Positions 1 to 9,219 of a DNA stretch of 23,896 nucleotides are shown in pieces. A model generated the notes under the pieces. It worked only from the letters and a program-made list of their open reading frames with translations, ran no database searches and was not told the origin of the DNA. Position 1 is the stretch's first letter; each line of letters starts with the position of its first letter. A program made the translations under genes and the position numbers. Source of the DNA: Welwitschia mirabilis (lineage: Eukaryota > Gnetophyta > Gnetopsida > Welwitschiales); the NCBI GenBank assembly GCA_051453625.1, contig JBOZIK010000001.1, positions 264,951,772 through 264,975,667 of the forward strand, given 5' to 3'.

Positions 1-1010
1 AGCTTGATGATTTGGACATGGTCAATGAAGAAGAGAATGAGTTAGAATATACATGTCAAGAGCTATATGATGAATGTAAAAAGCTAGCTAAAAGGATAAA
101 TAATCTAAACAAACTAGTGAAGACTCTTACCAAATAGAAGGAGGAAATGGAAATGAAATACAATGTGTTAAAATTTGATAATACCAATCTATTATCACAG
201 GTAAAAGATTTATTCCTCTTTATAAATAAATTTTCTAGTGGTTATTCTAAATTGAAATAGATGCTTGGAGTGTAAAAACCTATTGAAGATAGATTGGGTA
301 TCAGTTTTAATTTACAAAATTCATAAGAATAGGTAAATAGGAAATTAAGTATACTTTTAAAATTTCATGTAACTTTTATAGCAAAATTGATCATTCAAAG
401 CTATTTTACAAGATTAGATAATTAATGCTTTTCTCAGATTCTGTAAATTCTTTACCATTTAAATTCACTCCTAAAAGAAGTGTACCACCTAAGTCTAATA
501 AGACTAAGTGGGTAAGAGCTAATAATCTTCAAAATCTTCTAACATGGATAGCTCTCAAAGGATCAACTACAATACTAAGTGGGTAATAGCTAATAATCTT
601 AAAAATCTTCTAACATAGATATCTCTCCAAATTCAACTACAAATAGTTGATACCTAGACAATGAATTCTTAAGGCATATGACTAAAAAAAGATTAAACTT
701 TTAACACCTAAGGAGTATTAATGGAGGAGAGATCATTTCTGAAAATAATAAAAAGGCAAAGATAGAAGGTATAAAATGCATCAAAGAAGGTAAGTTATCT
801 AAACTTAATAATGTACTTTATGTAAATGGATTAAAATATAACTTATTGAGCATTAGTTAATTATGTGATAAAGGTCACAAAATAATTTTTAAAAAAAATC
901 AAAATGTGAAATTATAGATATGAAATTAAATGTTATTTTTATTATAAGATGAGTAGATAATATCTATAGAATAAATAATTGTTTGATTGATTATTTAAAT
1001 TATATGAATT
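1..1010 (+). pseudogene. Ty1/copia gag - zinc knuckle - protease remnant
   Basis: Decayed middle part of a plant Ty1/copia polyprotein; its start lies left of the window. Frame 3 first gives an acidic then coiled linker (ELYDECKKLAKRINN) typical of the region after copia gag. A CX2CX4HX4C zinc knuckle frame follows at 368-409, with Cys2 and Cys3 changed to Tyr. At 648-680 the protease active-site block, normally WYLDSGCSRHM, reads stop-YLDNEFLRHM. At about 840-870 comes the conserved LLSIS-stop-LCDKG of the protease/GAG-pre-integrase junction, then a weak GAG-pre-integrase tail (NIYRIN) to about 1010. Stops at about 135, 258, 273 and 858 mostly sit where the family has Gln. Integrase and reverse transcriptase are absent; the sequence passes directly to the spacer of the next ORF, so an internal deletion is inferred. 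Family assignment is strong; boundaries are approximate. Confidence 0.85.
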
Positions 1011-1359
1011 ACAACATGAAAAATAGAAGTATTAGCTTAAATTTTGAAAAATTTAAACATTTTCTGAAAAATTCTAAAGTAACATCCTATTTCTAAAATT
1101 TACTTATCAATCACTAAAATGAACTAGGGGTTTATTGTCATCTCACTGATTACAGGGTGCTTAATCAGATCTATGATTTGATTGACCAGATGTAGTCGGC
1201 TCATTCATCCAGACCTCTTCCTATACTATAGACCTGTGTCTTAACAGGTTGACTAGAATCTCAAGTGGTCAAGTGGACCTGATGGATCATAGTACAAAAG
1301 TACCATTGGTGGACCTAATACCTAATTTCTTTCTTCATTTTTCCTTCTTTTACCTTGTC
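1011..1359 (+). other. Spacer with degenerate GTCGAC/GACCAG motifs upstream of the extra ORF
   Basis: Non-coding. From about 1130 it carries scattered words such as TTGACCAGA, GTTGACTAGA and GGTCAAGTGGACC. The same word family fills the U3 part of the copia LTRs at 13080-13700 and 21420-21840. This suggests that the DNA in front of the 1508 ORF is LTR-related, but the match is at motif level only. Confidence 0.45.
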
Positions 1360-1367
1360 TATAAAAG
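1360..1367 (+). promoter_or_regulatory. Candidate TATA box of the 1508 ORF
   Basis: TATAAAAG lies about 140 bp upstream of the ATG at 1508. A pyrimidine-rich stretch with a T9 run near 1430 separates them, as in a plant 5' leader. It suggests the extra ORF had its own promoter rather than relying on the LTR. The TATA word alone is weak evidence in A+T-rich DNA. Confidence 0.4.
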
Positions 1368-1507
1368 AAAGAAATTCTTAAACTGATTTCCTTATATTCT
1401 AGCCTTTTTCGTATCTCAAATCTAGAGCTTTTTTTTTTCCACATCTAGAGCTTTGATCTCAGATCTAGTATCTTTCTTTCAGATTTCATGTTTCCAAGGT
1501 CTTAAAA

Positions 1508-2559
1508 ATGGCTGAAAGCTCATCTAAGAGGAGATCTAAGGTAGCTTCTTCAAAAGATACTATCCTTTTATATCATAGGATGTCTAAGAAAGATGTTGAC
1601 AAGTTCTCAAAGAAGTTTAAGAAGAAGCCAGTGTGTCAAGAATGGTCTGTGGTAACCTTAGAGTTTAAAGCACTCAGGGATGTCATTCAACTTCTTAGAA
1701 ATCAGGATCTTGATTATTTTCTAGATATTTTTATCTCTACTTATCCATTTCTTACTCTCATGTTTTACTGAAATGTTTCTTTTGATCATGATTTGGGAAT
1801 GCTTGAAATCCTTATTGTAGGAAAGCAGCTGAGATAACCATAAATCTCATTTCTGATCTAACTAATCTTCCCAGAGATAACTATAAAGAGTTTTGGCCTC
1901 TTCGAGACATCATGAAAGATAAGCTTGATTTCTATCACTAAGAAGATCTGTGTTAATGTTTACTCTTTAAAACACATTCTTTTTAATTCTTTATTGACAC
2001 CAAAGTACTGCTTTCTTCACTTGATTTTCACTTATAATTTCTTACATTTAGCTGGGTATTGTGATAAGGTCTCTAGCTATAGAGCCTATTTGATCTATCT
2101 AATATGGATAGAGCATTCTAATGATGCTTTTGCCATTATACCAAAGAATATGATCTCTTAGTTGAAGTATCATAGGCATAGAACATTACCCTACTCTGTT
2201 CTTATCATAAACTTGTGTTATCATTTTTGCATAACCTTCCATCTAAAACTTAAAACCCTCTAGCTTATGGCACCCATTAGGCATGTAACTTTATCTTGTA
2301 TGCACATATTTTTCCTCTCCAAAAAATCCTCAAAGTCATCCTCTCCAAAGGAAGCCTCTCTTGATGAGTCTCTTTTAGATCTAAGATGGATTGACTCCAT
2401 ACCATGCATATGAAGGAAGCACTCATAGTAGCTAGGTATGACGTTGCTGATACTTCAGCAGAGGCCATCAGCTCAGCATGCATGAAAGAAGATGAAGAAT
2501 ATTTAGAGGATGATTCTAAAGAAAAAGAAAAGGAGGAGGAGGAGAAGGAATCTGATTAA
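1508..2559 (+). pseudogene. Putative plant transposon protein (Transposase_32-like), broken
   Basis: Starts MAESSSKRRSK, a basic Ser/Lys-rich N-terminus, and stays open for 87 codons to 1771. Frameshifts and stops follow, but the frame can be traced: LHLIFTYNFL...GYCDK...YRAYLIYL...DAFAI at about 2020-2158, KEALIVARYDVADTS at about 2415-2460, and an acidic tail ending EEEEKESD-stop at 2557-2559. The order (YPFLTLMFY, then a GHxDE-like YCDK block, then a Lys/Glu tail) resembles the plant family called 'putative plant transposon protein' (Pfam Transposase_32), often found beside LTR elements; no catalytic function is established. A homologous broken copy lies on the minus strand at 22518-23495. 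It sits between the copia remnant and the polypurine tract, so it was probably an extra ORF 3' of pol. Real homology between the two copies is firm; the family name is from memory. Confidence 0.65.
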
Positions 2560-2601
2560 AAGCTTAAAATTATGTTTCTCTTATGTGTTTTTGTACTCTC
2601 C

Positions 2602-2629
2602 TTTGTCATTGATGTTAAAAGGGGAAGAA
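2602..2629 (+). other. Polypurine-tract-like motif after the extra ORF
   Basis: TTTGTCATTGATG followed by TTAAAAGGGGAAGAA is the usual plant copia context of a polypurine tract just before a 3' LTR. Here no LTR follows directly. The minus-strand element has the same motif at 22432-22460, again after the ORF and upstream of the true LTR border. Confidence 0.5.
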
Positions 2630-2897
2630 TTAGTTATTTGTTATTAGATGTTTTTTTATGATTTTATATGTAGCATCTCTTGACGAGTAATTTTATTTTG
2701 TAATGTTTGCATATGTTTAATGGAATCTACATGTACTTAACTTTTATGCTCTAAATTATTTTCAATTGGTATTGAAATCTTTTTATGCTTATGCAAATTA
2801 CAAGTTCTTAACATGTTTTTATAATGATAAAGTTTAAAGTCTCAAATGATTACTTCATAAATTTAAATATTAATATCCAATATTTAAAATGAACTCT
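2630..2897 (+). other. Copia 3' spacer, left part
   Basis: Non-coding A+T-rich DNA belonging to the copia element between its extra ORF and its 3' LTR. It is interrupted at 2898 by the nested element and continues at 12656. It contains CAATTGGTAT, matched in the minus copy near 22395. Confidence 0.55.
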
Positions 2898-2902
2898 AAA
2901 AT
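2898..2902 (+). repeat. Target site duplication, left (AAAAT)
   Basis: AAAAT lies immediately before the left LTR; the identical AAAAT at 12651-12655 follows the right LTR. Five bp is the expected size for Ty3/gypsy integration. The word is low-complexity, so the support comes from its exact fit with both LTR borders. Confidence 0.65.
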
Positions 2903-3968
2903 TATTGCACTACCAATTTAAGGTTATTTAATGGGGTTTTATGAGCTGTTTTGTAGGAATTTTATACAGGTTTAGGTGTAATTCTAAGTATTTTGAAGAT
3001 ACAAGAAGAAATCTTGGAAAAGTGTAATTCTTATCCAAATTTGATGCATTAAAGACACTTTCCGATGCACAGAGCTTTGAAGAAGGATTATTGATAAAAA
3101 AGCTAGTTTCTTATTAAGAAAATAATCAAAGAAGATCATCATCCCTTCGTCATCCCCACGACAAGTAGGATAATACTCTGCCGATGTGGACTTCTAAGTC
3201 AATATTTCAAGAATATTCTATAATGTACTATCATCTCTATAATCATCTAGATGACATCCCAGATGACACTCTCATGTAATCAACTTAGATAAGATTCCCT
3301 TAACCATTTTGTCTACTTTTGAGTCATTGATAAGCATGCCTAACCAAATCAACTGTCTATTCTTATCTACTGTATTTCCTTATCAATAAGTTCCCTTCAA
3401 CTCTCCTTATCATCTTAGCTGTATCAGACATTCTCATGATAAGAGATCAAAGGACAAAGATCCACCTTCAGTGTTGTAGAAATATGTGCACTTATTAAAG
3501 GGTTGTGTATCTTCCATTGACACCTAGCTATTTTGTAACCCAAATAAATATTACACTTTTAATATAAAATCTTGTTTTCTTTTCATGCTTGCATTGTATA
3601 TCTTCTGATTTTCCTTATAGTCTGTGTTTTATTCGATCTAGTAATAATTTCTTGGGTGACACAAATTATCAAGGGTAGCCTTTGTTAAGGCTAAAAGCAA
3701 GTAGTATTAAGTTCATTTTGCATTTGCATTTAGAAAAGTTACATTTTACATTCTGTAACGTATCTTTATTTCCTTGCATTATTAGTTATTTTCTAGTTTC
3801 TTTATTCTGCAAAGCAAATTAAGTCTCATCTCATAGACTTTAATGAGATATGAAATTTTGAGTCTACTCCCATTATATTATTGTATTATATCATGTGAGA
3901 TAATTATTTATTTTATTACTAACAGAATCCCTTAAGCTTAAGCACTCACAGAATTACACACTGTAATA
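2903..3968 (+). repeat. Left (5') LTR of the nested element
   Basis: 1066 bp, collinear along its whole length with 11583-12650. It begins TATTGCACTAC where the right LTR has TGTTGCACTAC, so the terminal TG has become TA. It ends CTGTAATA, where the related LTR at the right window edge ends CGCAACA. The TATA box of the right LTR (12062) reads TATCAATA here, so this copy has probably lost its promoter. Confidence 0.9.
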
Positions 3969-3971
3969 AAT

Positions 3972-3989
3972 TAGCGTCATTATCGGGAA
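3972..3989 (+). other. Primer binding site, tRNA-Asp type, decayed
   Basis: Reads TAGCGTCATTATCGGGAA. The Athila/Tat PBS, complementary to the plant tRNA-Asp 3' end, is TGGCGCCGTTGCCGGGGA. Twelve of 18 bases match and all six differences are G>A or C>T. It starts three bases after the LTR end, the normal position for a minus-strand primer site. Confidence 0.8.
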
Positions 3990-4758
3990 AGGCTATTGAG
4001 GAGTACAAGGATTATCATCATTTGAGTGAGTACATCATATTTCTATTTAGTTATTTATCTATAGTAAGATTGTATTTTTATGAGAAATCATATGTTTTCT
4101 ATTTATTGTTTATATTTTTTTTGGTTTTTTTGATTTTTTGGTTCTTGATTTTTATTTTTTGGTTTTTTTGGATTTTTGATTTTTGGGATTTTTTTAAATA
4201 ATTTTTTTGATTTTTCAGTTTTGATTTTAAGTTTTAATTTTTTATATAAAAATAGTAGTATTCCTTTCTGTCATTTTCATGTTAGATAGGACAATAGTGT
4301 GCAATCTCAGTTTTCCATTTTATTTCAGTTTTATTTTTGGATTTTGATTTTTGCAATAAATTAGTTTCTATCATCTCCTATGATGTCTGGACGACCAGGT
4401 CGATGAAAAATCTATTTTTTATGTTTTTCGCTTTTTATTTTTAGTTTTGATTCTATTTCCGTTTTTCTAGTTTATGTATGTGTCGTCCCCTGTGTTGCCT
4501 CCATGATAAACAAGATGAAGGTCTGTTATTTTCTATTTGTTTTTTGTTTTTTTAATTTATAATTATTGTGACATTGTCAACACAGAAAAAGGCTTATCAA
4601 AGGAAAAAAGGGTTGCTGATAGAAGAAAGTATTTAAAAAGGATAGGAACATAAAATCTAGATTCATGGATTTTTTTTTTAAGTTTATTTTATTTTTTATC
4701 ATCTTTAAGGACCTACCTTCATCTTGATCTTAAGATTCTCTTCCTCCCATTCTTCTAG
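3990..4758 (+). other. T-rich leader of the nested element
   Basis: Non-coding. At 4110-4260 it is built from repeats of GGTTTTTTGATTTTT-like words. Two GTCATC/GATGAC-type dyad motifs occur at 4371-4406 and 4481-4525. The stretch 4440-4545 is recognisably similar to 9400-9510, so a piece of leader is present on both sides of the tandem coding array. Confidence 0.6.
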
Positions 4759-6482
4759 AAAAAAAAGAATAGTGATCAAGTCAACTATATAAAAATCCTT
4801 AAGAAAAAGATAACATTTAGAAAAGACCCTAAGAAAAATAGCAATAAAACAATTGAGGAACTTATTACAAAGAAAAGAAGGAAAGAATCTAAGAATGATA
4901 GTAAGAAAACTATTAGCAAGATTTTTGCAGGAAAAAGAAGACTAACACAAAGAAATGTTGAGAGTAGGGATATGGTCCATTCCTCTTTTCAATTACATTA
5001 TTATTCCCCCTTTTCTTTTTATAAAACTAATGAAGAAAATTTTAGGGATTCAACCTCATCAAATCATTTTTACCCATCCCATCCATCCCCCATAAACTAC
5101 TATGAAGTAAAAAATGATCCAATAGGAGAATTGAGGGATACCAATAATATATTAGAAAATATGATTGAAACTCTTCAACAAAATCTCCTATCTCTTCAAA
5201 TGCAAAATCCTCAAGCCTATTCTTCTACATCTTACCTTAAGAAAAATAAAAATAATTAATGATTATGATCTTTACTTCTAAGTGGAGAATAAAATATTAA
5301 GAGATAAGCAAAGAGGAGATAATGACAATTCAACTATATCTTTTAGTAATGAAGATGAGGATGGTCCTTTAAATGATGATATTAAGGTATTTGAAGACCA
5401 TTTATTAGATGAAGAATGCATTCATAGTAAATCTAAAAATTCTTAAATCTATGATAGAAATAATGATCACATTTCCCCTTCTAATGAAAGCAACAACATG
5501 TAACAGAATGATGAGAATAGTGAAGAAGAGGGAGAAGATGACTTTGAGATTTTGAATCATATTCCAAACTTTTACATGTTTTGTAAAGATGAAGGAGTTT
5601 CACTGATATATGAGATTCAACTTCTAAAATTAATGGAGATTGAAATAGAATTAATGAAAAATGATTAACTTAATTCAGATGAGGATTACAACTTATAATT
5701 AATGGAGTTATTTAAATAGGAAGAGGAATCAAGCCAAGAGACATTAGAAGATCTTTCATCAAATAATAAGAGATTTTATTTCTATAATATTTCTAATGAT
5801 GTTTTAAGGAGCTTATCAACTTGAAAAATAGTAATAATCCTCAACAAAATAAAGAAAACAAGAAATTATCATTTATAAAGAAGAAGGAAATATAATTAAT
5901 GAAGAAATAAACTCTTCAAATCACATTCCTGTCTTTAAAATTAATGAACCACATCATCTTGGGGACTTGAATTTAAAAATCTTCCAACCTCTTCCTTTGA
6001 TAACTTCATGTGCAAAAAGTAATATCTTTTCCTCATTTGTAAAGTTAACTCTACTATATGCTTCCATTGATCATTATTTTTCAAAACAAAATTTGGAATA
6101 TCTTGGAATTATTAATTAGAAAAAGCCATACCTTCTTGATCCTAATCCATATCTGAAAATAAATGTTAAAAATCTTCTTAGGTATGTTAAACCTATCTTA
6201 ATCTCTTATCCTAAAAAGTTTTTTTACAAATCTTTGGATATTAAATAAAGCCTTTAATGCTTAATATTAATCCTTGAATGCAATTTACATTTCAAATCTT
6301 TTATATCATGAGTTTGATAAAAGATTGATTTTTCATGAGTTGTATAAATTTCTCATCTCTTATCTTGCTACTAAGTGAAAATAAAATTTTATGTGCTCAT
6401 TTAAAACAACATTGTTTTCCTAAGAATCCATATCTTGAATCAAAAAATAGGAAATATTTTAAAAATCATTCAAAATTAGATT
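4759..6482 (+). pseudogene. Unrecognised retrotransposon frame, tandem copy 1
   Basis: The frame is open from 4759 to a stop at 5257-5259 (ATG only at 4972). It begins with a Lys/Arg-rich stretch (KKKITFRKDPKKN, TKKRRKESKN), then NEENFRDSTSSNHFYPSHPS and a short coiled part (LENMIETLQQNLLSLQ). An 8-bp loss relative to copy 2 near 5257 breaks the frame. Downstream the coding can be followed with stops: an acidic Asp/Glu-rich segment to about 5400, HIPNFYMFCKDEG near 5560, MELF...EEESSQETLEDLS near 5740, then an aliphatic/aromatic C-terminal part (LLDPNPYLKIN near 6140, NAIYISNLLYHEFDKR near 6285) to the gap. Roughly 500 codons in the original. No polymerase, protease, integrase or zinc-knuckle motif seen. 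Could be a gag derivative or an extra ORF; function unknown. Confidence 0.6.
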
Positions 6483-6582
6483 NNNNNNNNNNNNNNNNNN
6501 NNNNNNNNNNNNNNNNNNNNNNNNNNNNNNNNNNNNNNNNNNNNNNNNNNNNNNNNNNNNNNNNNNNNNNNNNNNNNNNNNN
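6483..6582. other. Assembly gap (100 N)
   Basis: Round-number gap of unknown real size. The left side ends within tandem copy 1 (equivalent to about 8045 in copy 2); the right side begins at the copy-2 equivalent of 5033. Confidence 0.95.
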
Positions 6583-8170
6583 AAGAAAATCTTAGGGATT
6601 CAACCTCATCCAATCACTTTTACCCATCCCATCCATCCCCCATGAACTACTATGAAGTAAAAAATGATCCAATAGGAGAATTGAGGGATACCAATAATAG
6701 ATTAGAAAATATGATTGCAAATATTTAACAAAATCTTCTATCTCTTTAAATGAAAAATTCTCAAACCTATTCTTCTACATCTTACCTTGAGAAAAATGAA
6801 AACAACTTAGGAATAAATGATTATGATCCTTACTTCCAAGTTGAGAATAAAATATTAAGAGATAAGCAAAGAGAAGACAATGATGATTTAATTATATCTT
6901 TTAATAATGAAGATGAGGATGACTATTTAGATGATGATGTTGAGGTATTTGAAAACCATTCATTAGATGAAGAATGAATTTATAAAAAATCTAAAAATTC
7001 TCAAATCTATAGAAATGATGATTACATTTCCCCTTCTAATGAAAACAACAACATGCAATAGAATGATGAGAATAGTGAAGAATAGGAAGAAGATGACATT
7101 GATATTTTGGATCATATTCCAAACTTTTACATGTTTTGTAAATATGAAAGAGTTCCACCAACATATGAGATTTAACTTCTAAAATTAATGGTAATAGATA
7201 TTGAAACGAAATTAATGGGAAATGATTAACTCAACTTAGATGAGGATTATCGTTTAGAATTAATGGAATTATTTAAAGAGGAAGAGGAATTAAGCCAAGA
7301 AACATTAGAAGATATTTCATAAAATAATGAGATCTTTCCTTTCTATAATCTTTTTAATGATTTTTTGAGGAGTCCACCAACTTGAAAAATAGTAATAATC
7401 CTTAACAAAATAAAGAAGAATAAGAAATTATCAATCATAAAGAAGAGGGAGATATAATTAATGAAGAAATAAACTCTTGAAATCACATTCTTGTCCTTAA
7501 AATTAATGAACCACATCATCTTGAGGACTTAAGTTCAAAAATCTTCCAACCTCTTCCTTTGATAACTTTATGTGTAAAAAGTAATATCCTATCCTCATTT
7601 GTAAAGTCAACTCTATCTTATGCTTTCATTGATCATGCTTTTTCAAAATAAAATTTGGGATATCTTGGAATTATTAATTGGGGAAAATCATACCTTCTTG
7701 ATCCCAATCCATATCTAAAAATAAATATTAAAAAGCTTCTTAAGTATGTTAAACATATCTTAATCTCTTATCCTAGGAAGTTTCTTACAAATCCTTGGAT
7801 ATTAAATAAAGCCTTTCATGTTCAATATCAAGCCTTGAATGCAATTTATATTTCAAATCTTTTATATTATAAGTTTGATAAAAGATTTTTTTTCCATGAG
7901 TTGTATAAATTTTTCATCTCTTATCTTGCTACTAACTCTTGTGGAAACAAAATTTTATGTTCTCAGTTGAAAAAGCCTTGTTTTCCTAAGAATTCATATC
8001 GTGAATAAAATAATAGAAAACAGTTTAGAGATCCTTCAAAATCAGATTGGAAAATTTCTTTAAGTCTCTTTTCACATGCCTTTCACAATGATGACCAAGA
8101 TACTGAAAATTCTTAAAAGAGATCATTTTTTAATGACACTTATCATTCTTTTATCTCTTATCTAAATTTT
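6583..8170 (+). pseudogene. Unrecognised retrotransposon frame, tandem copy 2
   Basis: Same frame as copy 1, about 1.55-1.56 kb downstream, and the best preserved for its middle and end. The acidic segment is open at 6750-6977 (DKQREDNDDL...EDEDDYLDDDVEVFE). After frame breaks, the C-terminal part is open at 7655-8008 (LGIINWGKSYLLDPNPYLKI, LISYPRKFLTNPW, NAIYISNLLYYKFDKRFFF, ISYLATNSCGNK) and can be followed past one stop to KSDWKISLSLFSHAF and DTYHSFISYLNF at the gap. Several stops stand where copy 1 or 3 has CAA or CAG. The protein is bipartite: basic/acidic and probably disordered first, compact and rich in Leu, Ile, Phe and Tyr last. I do not recognise it. Confidence 0.6.
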
Positions 8171-8270
8171 NNNNNNNNNNNNNNNNNNNNNNNNNNNNNN
8201 NNNNNNNNNNNNNNNNNNNNNNNNNNNNNNNNNNNNNNNNNNNNNNNNNNNNNNNNNNNNNNNNNNNNNN
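8171..8270. other. Assembly gap (100 N)
   Basis: Round-number gap of unknown size, lying between tandem copies 2 and 3. The first half of copy 3 is missing or inside the gap. Confidence 0.95.
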
Positions 8271-9219
8271 ATTATAATATATTTCATCAAATGAGAGCTT
8301 TCTTTTTTACAATCTTTCTAGTGATATTTTTGAGAATCCACCATCTTGAAAAAGAATAATGGTGTTCAATAAAATGAAAAAGAAGAAAATGAAACAAACA
8401 ATCACAAATAAGAAGGAGATATACTCAAAGAAGAAATTATTCAAAATCACATTTTTGTCCTTAAAAATAAGGAACCACATCATCTTAAGGACTTGAGTTC
8501 AAAAATATTCCAACCTCCTTCTTTGATAACTTTATATGCAAAAGGTACTATCTTTTCCTCATTGCGTAATTAACTTATGCTTTGATTGATCATTCTTTTT
8601 CAAAATAATATTTGAGGTGTCTTGGAATTATTAATTAGGGAAAACCTTATCTTCTTAATCCTAATAAATGTTTTGAATTAAAAATTAAAGAGCTTCTTAG
8701 GTACATAAGACCTATCCTAATCTATCACCCTAAGAAGTTTTTTACAAATCTCTTTTACACCTCCCATGTTCAATATCAAAATCTGAATGCAATTTATGTT
8801 TCAAATCCTTCATATCATGAGTTTGATAAGAGATTAATTTTTCATAAGTTGTATGAATTCTTTGTCTCATACTTTAATGATTGTGGAAACAAATTGTTAT
8901 GTGCTCATTTAAAAAAGCCTTGTCTTCCTAAAAATTCATGTTTTCAATCAAATAATAGGAGAAATTTTAGAAATCCTTCAAAAGCATATTGAAAACTTTC
9001 TTTAAGTCCATTTTCGCATGCCTTTCACATTGATGACAAAGATATTGAAAATTTTCAAAAGAGATCATTTTTTAAAGACACTTATCATTCTTTTATCTCT
9101 TATCTAAATTTTAAAAATTGTGCTATCAAGGTATTATCTTTTAATTCTTTTTTCTTTCAATTGATTTTACTAAAAAATGGGTGCACACCTTTCATGTTTT
9201 ATCAATTGGTGAATATTTG
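8271..9219 (+). pseudogene. Unrecognised retrotransposon frame, tandem copy 3 (3' part)
   Basis: Begins at the position equivalent to about 5765 of copy 1 (the ATTTCATCAAAT block). It follows the same order: PHHLKDLSSKIFQPPSLITL near 8475, LLGT-type loop near 8695, NAIYVSNPSYHEFDKRLIF near 8785, CGNKLLCAHLKKPCLPKN near 8885, then FKDTYHSFISYLNFKN near 9075. It runs on into a tail ending FMFYQLVNI-stop (TGA at about 9217), giving the natural C-terminus hidden by the gap in copies 1 and 2. More diverged than copies 1 and 2, with several stops and indels. Confidence 0.6.

Noticed and set aside
2277-2483. Minus-strand open frame of 68 codons
   Set aside because: Antisense to the Transposase_32-like ORF, which is supported by its homologue at the other end.
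6483-8270. Copies 1-2 as haplotype duplicates wrongly placed in tandem
   Set aside because: The copies differ by many substitutions, stops and an 8-bp indel, too much for two alleles; a third, still more diverged copy follows.
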